Positions 15,182 through 22,584 of a stretch of 24,084 nucleotides of DNA are shown piece after piece; position 1 is the first letter of the stretch, and each line of letters opens with the position of its first letter. Source of the DNA: Gracilimonas sp031580945 (GTDB lineage: Bacteria > Bacteroidota > Rhodothermia > Balneolales > Balneolaceae); the NCBI GenBank assembly GCA_031580945.1, contig JAVLBT010000032.1, forward strand, positions 1-24,084, in the 5' to 3' direction. A program made the position numbers and the translations under genes. Below the pieces are notes generated by a model. That model was not told the DNA's origin. It saw only the letters and a program-made list of their open reading frames with translations, and made no database searches.

Positions 15182-16170
15182 GCAGTGAAATAAAAGAACC
15201 TGTAAAACTTGCAGATGAATTCCACAGCGTTTTTCATCAGATAAAAAAGGAAATTCATAAAGCAGTAATTGGTCAGGAAGACATTATTGACCTTTTATTG
15301 ATAAGTCTTTTCTCTAAAGGACATTGTGTTTTGATTGGTGTTCCGGGATTAGCTAAAACATTGCTTATAAGAACATTAGCACAATCACTGAATTTAAGTT
15401 TTAGCCGAATTCAGTTTACTCCTGATCTCATGCCCGGAGATATCACGGGTACGGAAGTTATAGAGGAAAACAAGGATTCAGGCCGAAAAGAATTTTCGTT
15501 CATAAAAGGACCTGTATTTGCCAATATCGTTCTTGCTGATGAGATTAACCGTACGCCTCCCAAAACCCAGGCTGCTTTGCTTGAAGGAATGCAGGAGTAT
15601 AATGTTACCACCGGTGGAAAAACCTATCATTTGGATACTCCTTTCTTTGTATTAGCCACTCAGAACCCTATCGAACAAGAGGGAACTTATCCTCTTCCGG
15701 AAGCTCAATTAGACCGTTTTATGTTCAATATTTGGGTTGATTATCCTACCCTTGATGAAGAAAAAGAAATTGTAAGTAAAACAACGGCTCATCAGGATAT
15801 TAATATTGAAGCTCTTGTAACCAAGGAAAAACTTAAAGAGTTACAAAGTCTTGTTCGAGAGGTCCCTGTTCCCGAATCTGTACTGGATTATGCGGTAGAA
15901 TTGGTTTCAAAAACACGTCCGGGTAGCGATTTAGCTCCCGATTATATTAACAAATTTATGAGTTGGGGAGCCGGTCCGAGAGCATCACAGTATTTGATAT
16001 TGGGTGGAAAGGCACGGGCTCTTTCTCAAGGCCGATATAATGTTACCGAAGATGATATCAAGGCCTTAGCTATCCCTGTTCTTCGCCATCGTATTGTCAA
16101 TAATTACGCGGCTGAAGCTGAAGGATATACCACCGTTAAGTTAATCAACAAGCTTATTGACGAAGCCTAA
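15178..16170 (+). CDS. MoxR-family AAA+ ATPase
   Basis: A 330-residue MoxR-type AAA+ ATPase, a standard length. Walker A is GVPGLAKT (about 54-61), Walker B LADEINR (about 118-124), followed by the family-specific TPPKTQAALLEGMQE and the sensor-1 segment ATQNPIEQEGTYPLPEAQ. MoxR proteins act as chaperones that mature or regulate partner proteins, usually together with VWA-domain proteins encoded beside them. The ATG overlaps the surA-like stop (ATGA). The VWA gene follows after 18 nt. A DUF58 gene, common between moxR and VWA genes in Bacteroidota-type clusters, is absent here. The family is certain; the client is unknown, though the gene order suggests envelope assembly. Confidence 0.95.
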   Translation: MSSEIKEPVKLADEFHSVFHQIKKEIHKAVIGQEDIIDLLLISLFSKGHCVLIGVPGLAKTLLIRTLAQSLNLSFSRIQFTPDLMPGDITGTEVIEENKDSGRKEFSFIKGPVFANIVLADEINRTPPKTQAALLEGMQEYNVTTGGKTYHLDTPFFVLATQNPIEQEGTYPLPEAQLDRFMFNIWVDYPTLDEEKEIVSKTTAHQDINIEALVTKEKLKELQSLVREVPVPESVLDYAVELVSKTRPGSDLAPDYINKFMSWGAGPRASQYLILGGKARALSQGRYNVTEDDIKALAIPVLRHRIVNNYAAEAEGYTTVKLINKLIDEA

Positions 16171-16188
16171 TCTAAATGAGGAATTAAT

Positions 16189-18285
16189 GTGGATTTCCAG
16201 GGCTTCCAAAATAGTCTCCCGCCATCGCTGCTAATCTTACTCGTTATCATCCTGTACGGGCTGGCATGGGTTTCCTATCGCAAGTTTGAAAGCATTCCTA
16301 CTCTCCCAAGATGGGTGCTCATTACCTTAAGGGGCTCAGCCTTGGTTGTTATCCTGTTACTGTTGCTTAATCCCTATTTCTACTCTTCAAATGAAGTTGA
16401 AGTAAAACCCAAAATTGCCGTATTCCTCGATAATTCTGAGAGTATCGCCATTTCCAAAGGAAATTATGAAGGTCTTTCTTCCTATCAACAGCTTTTAGAC
16501 GACTTAGGCCTCAATAATCTCTCTGAAGCTAATGTAGAATATTATTCAATTGGTGAAGATGTACAATCTTTTGAACCCGATTCTCTAAACGGCAGTGAAG
16601 TACAAACAAACCTTTCCGCCCCGGTAAACACTATTTTAGAAATGGAGGAAGACGTTCAGACAGCCATCTTCATATCTGATGGGATTATTACTTTTGGAAG
16701 AAACCCGGTGGTAAGTGCCTATAACTCTTCAATTCCTATTTACACCGTATCAATTGGGGACACTTCAGCAGTAAGGGATATCTCAGTATCGAACGTACTT
16801 ACGAATGCAACCGGCTATACCAATACCAATCATCTTATAGAAGCTGAAATAAGTCAAACCGGATTTGAAAATAACAGTATTACCGTATCGCTTGTATCCG
16901 GAGATGAAATACTCGATGAACAACAACTGACCTTTGATACCAATAATCAAGTTAAAACAGTTGAATTTGAGTTACTTTTAGAGGAAGCCGGCTTAAAACA
17001 GTTGGAAGTTATAGCACAACCACAGCCCGATGAATGGACTGAAGCTAATAACAGCCAAATATTTTCTATCGATGTACTGGATGACCGTGTAAAAATTTTG
17101 CATGTAGCTTTTGAAATTCATCCCGATATAAAGGCACTGAGAACCATTATCGCTCGGGATGAAAATAACGAGCTCTATCCCCTGACATGGTTGGGGGGAA
17201 ACCGTTTTGTTGAAGAACTGCCGGACGAGGAAGAATATAATTTAATCATTGTGCATGGCGTACCTAATACTTCCCGGGAATTTGAATTCCTTTCAACATT
17301 GGAGGATACACCTACAATATTTCTTGAAGTAAGCGATCAGTCTAAAGCACAATTTGATGTAGCCGATGAACTTCAACTAATTGGAATAAATACGGGACAG
17401 GTTGGCCGAATTAATTTAATGCAGACCACAAATAATAACGACCATCCCATTCTTGAACTCCCTGAAATCAACTTACGGGATGCTCCTCCCCTAACTTCTG
17501 CAACAAGAAGTGTACTTCAGGATCCTCAATCTACCCCACTTTTTAGTTTAATTTACAATGGCGTTGAAACAGAGTTTCCAGTTGTAAGTGTACTTGAGAG
17601 GGGGAATATCCGAAGAGGACATGTTTTGGCACGCGGATGGTACAAGATGCTGCAAAGCACCAATGTTACGCACCGCAATTTTGTAACAGATTTTTTTTCA
17701 AATCTCGTCTCATGGACTTCAAGTGATCCTGACGACCGAATGCTTCAGATCAGCCCTGCAAAACAAGTTTTCAGTACCGCTGAAAATCCTATAATAAATG
17801 CAAGTTTACGAAATGAACGTGGCGAACCTGAAAGTGAAGGAATTATAGAAGTGACATTGTCTGATGAAGACAGCTCACCCAGAACGTTCAACATGGATAA
17901 CATTGGGAATGGAAATTACAGGCTTGATTTACCGAGACTTTCCGAAGGGTTGTATAATTATTCTGCTACTGCACGCAAAGGAAATCGAGAACTTGAAACA
18001 CAAACCGGTGAATTTTTGATCTCCAACGCCAGCTCAGAATTGGCCAATACTACTCGCAATGATGAACTCATGAGAGCTATTGCTCAAAACTCTGAAGGCT
18101 CTCATTTCATTTATGACAACATAAATGGGTTCCAAGACAGCCTAAGACAAGCTAATATACTTGAAACACGGGTTGAGACCATCGAGAACTACTCATTCCC
18201 TGTCAGAACTATATATTGGTTTATAGCAATCATTTTATTGCTTGGATCTGAATGGTTTCTTCGAAAATATTACTCTCTGCCTTAA
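16189..18285 (+). CDS. Membrane-anchored VWA-domain protein, probable MoxR partner
   Basis: A 698-residue membrane protein. Two N-terminal hydrophobic segments (about 13-30 and 42-62) precede a VWA-like domain with a MIDAS-type DNSES (81-85, fitting DxSxS) and IFISDGIITFG near residue 160. Residues about 300-410 (VKILHVAFEIHPDIKALR onward) resemble the glutamine-amidotransferase-like fold seen in some large bacterial VWA proteins, which is a tentative reading. Beta-rich repeats follow (about 520-630), then a C-terminal membrane segment (about 674-688). Most of the chain would face the periplasm. The start is GTG at 16189 with a GAGG ribosome binding site; the overlapping ATG at 16187 is out of frame. 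The stop overlaps the convergent phosphatase stop. Its position after moxR suggests a MoxR-VWA pair. Confidence 0.85.
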   Translation: MDFQGFQNSLPPSLLILLVIILYGLAWVSYRKFESIPTLPRWVLITLRGSALVVILLLLLNPYFYSSNEVEVKPKIAVFLDNSESIAISKGNYEGLSSYQQLLDDLGLNNLSEANVEYYSIGEDVQSFEPDSLNGSEVQTNLSAPVNTILEMEEDVQTAIFISDGIITFGRNPVVSAYNSSIPIYTVSIGDTSAVRDISVSNVLTNATGYTNTNHLIEAEISQTGFENNSITVSLVSGDEILDEQQLTFDTNNQVKTVEFELLLEEAGLKQLEVIAQPQPDEWTEANNSQIFSIDVLDDRVKILHVAFEIHPDIKALRTIIARDENNELYPLTWLGGNRFVEELPDEEEYNLIIVHGVPNTSREFEFLSTLEDTPTIFLEVSDQSKAQFDVADELQLIGINTGQVGRINLMQTTNNNDHPILELPEINLRDAPPLTSATRSVLQDPQSTPLFSLIYNGVETEFPVVSVLERGNIRRGHVLARGWYKMLQSTNVTHRNFVTDFFSNLVSWTSSDPDDRMLQISPAKQVFSTAENPIINASLRNERGEPESEGIIEVTLSDEDSSPRTFNMDNIGNGNYRLDLPRLSEGLYNYSATARKGNRELETQTGEFLISNASSELANTTRNDELMRAIAQNSEGSHFIYDNINGFQDSLRQANILETRVETIENYSFPVRTIYWFIAIILLLGSEWFLRKYYSLP

Positions 18286-18797
18286 TACGTTAGATGCTTA
18301 AACGCTCGGAATTCATCTTCGCGAAGCAAAACAACAAAAATATTTGAGTAATCAGATTCATCAAGTTGTTCAAACCTGGGCTCACCTAAAACTATGTTTA
18401 CAAGATTTGGTGTAGTGTTGGAATGGCCCACAATCAAAATATCCTCTCCATCATGTAATTTTAGAATGTCATTCATCAACGAATCCGGGTTTTGGAGTCC
18501 ATAGCTTCGAACAGATAACCCTAATTGCTCTGCTAAAGGGTCGGCAGTCTCCATGGTTCTATAATAGTCGGTGCTGTAGATTGTTGTAATGTCAAAATCT
18601 TCCTGAAGAATGGAAGCTAACCGGTTGGCTCTTACTTTTCCTTTATCGCTTAAATGCGGATTTCTTGTCCCATCATCCATTTTTTCGGCATGACGTACAA
18701 AGATTAAACGTGTCTCTTTTTTTGTATCAACATTTTGTTGAGCCGCAAGTGGCTGTATGAGAAGGAGTAAAACCAGAAAACTGAATATATGCTTCAT
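18282..18797 (-). CDS. Secreted histidine phosphatase (SixA/phosphoglycerate-mutase-like)
   Basis: A 171-residue protein of the histidine phosphatase superfamily with a signal peptide (residues 1 to about 19, MKHIFSFLVL through PLAAQ). The phosphoacceptor motif is FVRHAEK with H36; the second catalytic histidine is H125 in VGHSNT. Arg80 and Glu83 in YYRTMETA fit the remaining phosphate-pocket and acid roles. The size fits the short SixA-like branch, but export is unlike SixA, which is cytoplasmic; the substrate is unknown. It converges with the VWA gene, and the two stop codons share the palindrome TTAA at 18282-18285. The 128-nt upstream interval also contains the terminator of the neighbouring operon, so this gene probably has its own promoter, which I could not place with confidence. 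Confidence 0.88.
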   Translation of the reverse strand: MKHIFSFLVLLLLIQPLAAQQNVDTKKETRLIFVRHAEKMDDGTRNPHLSDKGKVRANRLASILQEDFDITTIYSTDYYRTMETADPLAEQLGLSVRSYGLQNPDSLMNDILKLHDGEDILIVGHSNTTPNLVNIVLGEPRFEQLDESDYSNIFVVLLREDEFRAFKHLTY

Positions 18798-18870
18798 AAA
18801 AGAATAATATAGTTTTGATAAGTATAGAATTGTTTCGGATTAAAGTACATAAAGTTTCAAGTTATAAGCA

Positions 18871-18895
18871 CAAAAAACCGGCGGTTAGGCCGGCT
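18871..18895 (-). terminator. Rho-independent terminator after the coiled-coil gene
   Basis: On the minus strand CCGGC and GCCGG (plus-strand 18889-18893 and 18878-18882) form a GC-only stem around a 6-nt loop, followed at once by six U residues (plus-strand A-run 18872-18877). It lies about 30 nt beyond the stop of the coiled-coil protein gene, where the apt-lipoprotein-coiled-coil transcript should end. Confidence 0.75.
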
Positions 18896-18925
18896 TCCTT
18901 ATATCTAAATTGGATGTAAGGGGCC

Positions 18926-20155
18926 TTATTCTTTCCTCGCCAAAGCAATAATAAGCCCTACAATAGCCATTAAACTTAATCCCAACATAATTGGAATGGT
19001 AAAGGAACGAGGCTCAACTTCATTCTCCCAATGCATAATTTCAGCGTCTATGGTTGAAATTTGGTTCATGGTTAAGACCTCTCCATCTTTAACAAATTCA
19101 CCCCAGTCATCCTTAATTTTACTATTCCAGATTTCATAGAATGCCTGAAATTCTTTGTGAAATACATTTTTAAAAATCTTATCACGGCTTGAATGTACTT
19201 CGCCATCAATAAAGGCTTCAAGTGCTGCAAAGAAGCTGCTATTATTGTCAAATGCCGGTAAGTTTATATTGCTATCTTCTAAATAGACGTCTAATGATGC
19301 CCACATATTTCTGGAGGCAGACGCATCCCAATCCTGAACTTTAGCATCAATAGTTGATTTCAATTCAGCAGCATTTTCTTCACCGTAAAACTTAGATAAA
19401 TCATTGCCTATTTTATCCCACACCTGTTCAAATCGTTGCTGTACCGCATACATCCTCAGATAATCTCTAACCGTTAAATTGTCTTGATGATGTTTTAAGG
19501 TTGAAATATTTTTCTCAATCAATACACTGAGATAATTAAGTGGATGCTCCTGACCTGACAGCGTTCTTTTTCTTAGTGATTCCTCAATCTCTGTATAAAC
19601 CTGACCGTCATAACTATTTACGGTAACAAATAACGAATCAACCATTTTCAGAATCAGTTCATCTCTGCGCTCAAGCTCATTACGGTATTGTACAATTGCA
19701 GAACTCAAATTTTTGCGATCTTTTTGTGCCTGCGCAATCACATTTCGTAATGAATCTGTTCTGGAATTAATGAAGGCTATTTCATTTCTGTAGATGTTAA
19801 TTTTATCGGACAATGAAGTAATTTCCTCCCTCTGCCTTTCAATAGCCAAGAGTTTCTGTTCATTAGACTGAATCTCACGGCTAAGTTCCCTTACAACTTC
19901 TGAAAACGAATCAGGATATAGAGCATGGTCTAATAACTCTCTTCTTTCCGTGTATTTCAGCTGCAAGGTGTCAAGCTGCTCACTAATGTTGTTTAACTCT
20001 TGTGTGGAACCGGCATTTAAAATTTGCTCTTCCAGCTCCTGTACTGATTGTTTGAATTGCTGAGCTACCTGGTAATCTGATTGCTGAGCTGTAATAGTAC
20101 CACTTGATAGTGCAATTATTACTGCTATATAAATTATTTTTCTAAGTAAAAACAT
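18926..20155 (-). CDS. Unrecognised secreted coiled-coil protein with C-terminal membrane anchor
   Basis: I do not recognise this 409-residue protein. It has an N-terminal signal peptide (LLRKIIYIAVIIALSSGTIT, then AQQS), a long Glu/Gln/Arg/Leu-rich region at about 30-180 with the heptad-like look of coiled coils (VQELEEQI, LSREIQSNEQKLLAIERQ), and a mixed helical region at about 190-375. A C-terminal hydrophobic segment at about 387-405 (IPIMLGLSLMAIVGLIIAL) ends in ARKE. This predicts a protein held in the inner membrane by its C-terminus, with the bulk in the periplasm. A very strong ribosome binding site (AAAGGAGAG) precedes the ATG at 20155. It follows the lipoprotein gene by 14 nt and ends at a clear terminator. 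A structural or envelope-tethering role is a guess. Confidence 0.75.
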   Translation of the reverse strand: MFLLRKIIYIAVIIALSSGTITAQQSDYQVAQQFKQSVQELEEQILNAGSTQELNNISEQLDTLQLKYTERRELLDHALYPDSFSEVVRELSREIQSNEQKLLAIERQREEITSLSDKINIYRNEIAFINSRTDSLRNVIAQAQKDRKNLSSAIVQYRNELERRDELILKMVDSLFVTVNSYDGQVYTEIEESLRKRTLSGQEHPLNYLSVLIEKNISTLKHHQDNLTVRDYLRMYAVQQRFEQVWDKIGNDLSKFYGEENAAELKSTIDAKVQDWDASASRNMWASLDVYLEDSNINLPAFDNNSSFFAALEAFIDGEVHSSRDKIFKNVFHKEFQAFYEIWNSKIKDDWGEFVKDGEVLTMNQISTIDAEIMHWENEVEPRSFTIPIMLGLSLMAIVGLIIALARKE

Positions 20156-20169
20156 GGTGTTCTCTCCTT

Positions 20170-20643
20170 TTAAGCATTTATTTTTTCTACAATTCCATTT
20201 TGAGTAAGAAGGTATATCTCTCCGGTATCTCTATTTACTAACTGAACGGTGGTGTCGCGCAGATTTAATGCTGGTTCTGAAATTCTCTCTTCACCAATCT
20301 TGATCTTTCTTACAAGCTTTAAGCTGCCCTTTTCAGGCTGCATCACATAAATATTTTTGAAAGCTGATGCCGTTATGAAATAGTATCCATCCTCGTTCCT
20401 TATAAGACGTAATTCTTCAACTTTAGATGAATCTGAATCTCCAAACTCTTGCTTTTTGAAAGGTTGAATATTGAAAGAGATGGCATATCGTTTATCTGTT
20501 ATAATACCCTTCTCATCAGGGGTAAGAACGGATTCAATCCGCTGAGAGTAATCTACATTTTCTACAGTGAATTTATTACACGCGGTTGTAAGGCTGACAA
20601 ATATTGTAATTAGGGAAAGGAGTATAAAATTTATAAGTCTCAT
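20170..20643 (-). CDS. Unrecognised small lipoprotein
   Basis: A 157-residue predicted lipoprotein of unknown family. The signal sequence FILLSLITIFVSLTTAC ends in a lipobox with the lipidated Cys at residue 22. The mature part has alternating beta-like segments (RYAISFNIQPF, YYFITASAFKNIYVMQ, TVQLVNRDTGEIYLL), suggesting a small beta domain or an incomplete propeller blade. No catalytic motif is seen. The ATG at 20643 has an AAGAGGA ribosome binding site. It lies 65 nt after apt and 14 nt before the coiled-coil gene, in the same direction, so the lipoprotein and coiled-coil protein are probably made together and may interact in the periplasm. The gene is considered real because of its signal sequence, ribosome binding site and tight spacing. 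Confidence 0.75.
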   Translation of the reverse strand: MRLINFILLSLITIFVSLTTACNKFTVENVDYSQRIESVLTPDEKGIITDKRYAISFNIQPFKKQEFGDSDSSKVEELRLIRNEDGYYFITASAFKNIYVMQPEKGSLKLVRKIKIGEERISEPALNLRDTTVQLVNRDTGEIYLLTQNGIVEKINA

Positions 20644-20708
20644 TGTTGGGTCCTCTTTACTGAATGGTTTCTACAGTAAATGGTATTCCCAAAAAGAAAA
20701 GTTGTTCC

Positions 20709-21251
20709 CTATTCTATGATAATACTTTCAACGGGCACATCTGCAGCAAGTTTTTTTCTGCCATCTAAGAATGAAAGTTCAATGATAAATGAATACCCAA
20801 GGATAGTCCCTCCCAGTCGCTGCACCAAATTAGTAGCTGCAGATGCTGTGCCCCCTGTGGCAATGAGATCATCATGAATAACTACTTTTGCCCCATCAAA
20901 GATAGCATCCTCATGAATTTCTAAACTGTCTTCACCATATTCCAAAGTATATATTTCAGAGAGAGTGTCTGCTGGAAGCTTCCCCGGTTTCCTAACCGGA
21001 ACGAATCCTGCATTTAGATCCTGAGCTAAATTAGTTCCAAACAAAAAGCCGCGCGACTCTAAGCCCACCACAAAATCAACGGATTTATTTCTGAAAGGCT
21101 GAGCCAACATATATGAGGTTAACTCAAGAGCTCGTTTATCTTGCAAAAGCGTAGTTATATCTTTGAATTGTATTCCCTCTTTCGGGAAATCAGGAATAGT
21201 ACGAATGGTTTCAGAGATATAATCTTTTATACTTTGTTCTACTTTTTTCAT
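20709..21251 (-). CDS. apt: Adenine phosphoribosyltransferase
   Basis: A 180-residue type I phosphoribosyltransferase of normal Apt length. It converts adenine and PRPP to AMP in purine salvage. Identifying segments are IRTIPDFPKEGIQFKDIT (16-33), VVGLESRGFLFG (61-72), VRKPGKLP (86-93) and the PRPP-binding loop VVIHDDLIATGGT (123-135). The ATG at 21251 gives the standard N-terminus. It is divergent from tadA across 58 nt. The unknown lipoprotein and coiled-coil genes follow in the same direction with no terminator until 18895, so apt may be the first gene of that transcript. The enzyme call is secure; the functional link to the two unknown genes is not. Confidence 0.96.
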   Translation of the reverse strand: MKKVEQSIKDYISETIRTIPDFPKEGIQFKDITTLLQDKRALELTSYMLAQPFRNKSVDFVVGLESRGFLFGTNLAQDLNAGFVPVRKPGKLPADTLSEIYTLEYGEDSLEIHEDAIFDGAKVVIHDDLIATGGTASAATNLVQRLGGTILGYSFIIELSFLDGRKKLAADVPVESIIIE

Positions 21252-21309
21252 TAGGATTGGGTTAAGTTCGCGCCAAGGTAGTTAAAACAATGGATAGCAA
21301 TCAAGTGAT

Positions 21310-21786
21310 ATGAATAAAATGGATCTTCCGGCCATACAAAAACACCAACGCTTTATGGCCCGGGCTTATATGTTAGCCGAACAAGCATATGACGAAGGTG
21401 AAGTGCCCGTGGGTGCGGTAGTTGTATACAATGACCGGATCGTTGGAAAAGGATACAATCAGGTAGAGCGCCTCAATGACCCCACTGCTCATGCTGAAAT
21501 GCTGGCCATTTCTGCAGCATGTGAAACTCTTTCAGAAAAATACTTATCAGAATGTATGCTTTATGTAACCCTTGAGCCCTGCCCTATGTGTGCCGGGGCC
21601 TCCGTGTGGAGTAAATTGGATACGGTAGTATTTGGGGCATCGGATGCTAAAGCGGGAAGCTGCGGAAGTGTATTCAATATTGCTTCCAATAATAAACTTA
21701 ATCATCGTATCAATGTACTACAGGGCATCATGGAAGCTGAATGCGAACACTTACTTAAAACCTTCTTCCGGGATAAACGGGAATGA
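21310..21786 (+). CDS. tadA: tRNA-specific adenosine deaminase TadA
   Basis: A 158-residue zinc-dependent deaminase of the usual TadA length. TadA converts A34 to inosine in the tRNA-Arg(ACG) anticodon. Zinc ligands and the catalytic glutamate are H61 and E63 in TAHAEMLAIS, and C91 and C94 in EPCPMCAGA. The N-terminal ARAYMLAEQAYDEGEVPVGAVVV and the FGASDAKAGSCGSVFN segment match TadA better than guanine or cytosine deaminases. The start is the ATG at 21310; an in-frame ATG three codons later is possible but does not affect any motif. It is divergent from apt, and a 798-nt gene-free stretch follows. Confidence 0.95.
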   Translation: MNKMDLPAIQKHQRFMARAYMLAEQAYDEGEVPVGAVVVYNDRIVGKGYNQVERLNDPTAHAEMLAISAACETLSEKYLSECMLYVTLEPCPMCAGASVWSKLDTVVFGASDAKAGSCGSVFNIASNNKLNHRINVLQGIMEAECEHLLKTFFRDKRE

Positions 21787-21892
21787 ATTTAAAGTTTTAA
21801 CAAACTAATTCAGTATTCAGATTTAATCATATCCTAAAACATCCAGCACTGAAGCTATAACCTGATACCTATTGCTGAATCAATAATCCATC

Positions 21893-21970
21893 CTCGCTCC
21901 TGACGCTCCGCGTCGGAGCGTACTTTTAGGCCTATGTATTATTCGTGCCGACGCAGAGCGTTTGCGCGAG
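21893..21970. repeat. REP-like inverted pair (REPIN-like), locus 2
   Basis: Two more copies of the GC-rich palindrome found at 4853-4935. Copy 3 (21893-21920, reversed) has arms CGCTCC/GGAGCG around ACGC-TCC-GCGT. Copy 4 (21944-21970, forward) has arms CGTGC/GCGCG around ACGCAGAGCGT, then GAG. Both stems keep pairing although the arm bases differ from locus 1. Here the GAG tails point outward, the opposite of locus 1. The spacer is 23 nt. Confidence 0.75.
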
Positions 21971-22135
21971 TTTGAGAAATAATACGTGGTTGTTTTTCGC
22001 TTCGGGTTGTACTCTCATCTCTACACCCGTATTTGCCCATCCACTCTTTTTATATGTTGTCTTTTTTATAGCGTGTTGTTATCTGCGAGTAGAAGCGTAA
22101 ACACCTCGTTTTTCTTACGCTAGCCCGCGTCGAGT

Positions 22136-22282
22136 TTAGTTCTCAAACGGTGCTTTTGTGTCCGTTGCTACCCAGTCATGTACCTTTGTGGCGTATACTC
22201 CTTTCTCTTTTGTTGGAAGTTTTCCAATATGCTCGTATGCTGGTGTATCCAGTTCTACAGTAGAACGTAGGGCGGATTGGAT
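22136..22282 (-). pseudogene. 48-codon remnant of an unknown protein C-terminus
   Basis: A minus-strand reading frame of 48 codons ends in TAA at 22136-22138 and is closed upstream by an in-frame TAA at 22283-22285, with no start codon. The peptide contains ELDTPAYEHIGKLPTKEKG and VHDWVATDTKAPFEN, whose composition looks like real protein rather than random translation. I cannot name the family. The reading frame here differs from that of a longer overlapping minus-strand frame (22176-22415), which reads through the palindromes and looks spurious. The best interpretation is the end of a gene cut by repeat insertion or deletion. Confidence 0.35.
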
Positions 22283-22334
22283 TTAACTTTGAAGAAAATT
22301 GATTGAGTTTAACGAACTTTGTAGCCCCAAACTC

Positions 22335-22399
22335 AACCCTTCCAGGGTTAAAGCAACCAAAGATGAAGCAAACTGTATACTCAAAACCCTGGAAGGGTT
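22335..22399. repeat. Inverted pair of 15-bp palindromes (second repeat family)
   Basis: AACCCTTCCAGGGTT (22335-22349) and AACCCTGGAAGGGTT (22385-22399) are exact reverse complements of each other, and each also forms its own 6-bp stem with a 3-nt loop. The spacer is 35 nt. The geometry equals that of the REP-like pairs, but the sequence is unrelated. No RAYT or other transposase gene is present here. Confidence 0.8.
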
Positions 22400-22584
22400 T
22401 ACTTCTGAGTTCCACAGTTGATTCATTACCCCATCGCTATAGAATTTTACTGCCAATCTTAATTGAGCAGAACGAAATGATGGATTACTATTTCATATCG
22501 AATCTCAAAAAATCTTTCTCGGCTCTTAAACATTGAAAGCATCATTTCTTATCTTCGAAAAAACAATCAGAACAACTCACTCTA

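Larger units (their letters stand above)
21787..22584. other. 798-bp gene-free interval between tadA and metG
   Basis: No credible gene covers this stretch. From left to right it holds about 100 nt of plain AT-rich sequence, a REP-like inverted pair (21893-21970), a pyrimidine-rich stretch around 22000-22080 in which I see nothing, an imperfect inverted repeat near 22093-22122 (AGCGTAA with TTACGCT), a 48-codon remnant on the minus strand (22136-22282), a second palindrome pair (22335-22399), and about 180 nt leading to metG. It looks like a landing site for small repeats and decayed DNA. Confidence 0.7.

Noticed and set aside
18926..18990. PEP-CTERM-like sorting signal at the C-terminus of the coiled-coil protein
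   Set aside because: It has a hydrophobic segment followed by Arg-Lys, but no PEP or comparable sorting motif before it and no sortase-like gene nearby. A plain membrane anchor is simpler.
21255..21300. Possible apt promoter (TACCTTGG on the minus strand)
   Set aside because: One mismatch in a short intergenic interval with no clear upstream box. Too weak to annotate.
22060..22140. Possible integron attC-like or recombination site (inverted AGCGTAA/TTACGCT and GTTGTTATCT nearby)
   Set aside because: No matching RYYYAAC/GTTRRRY core pair with proper spacing was found, and there is no integrase or cassette array.
22176..22415. Minus-strand 79-codon open frame in the tadA-metG interval
   Set aside because: It reads straight through both AACCCT palindromes and uses a different frame from the protein-like remnant beneath it. 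Best seen as a repeat-derived spurious frame.
22533..22557. Possible metG promoter (TATCTTCG with a TTG upstream)
   Set aside because: The spacer is only 14 nt, short for the Bacteroidota type, and the -7 box has a mismatch.
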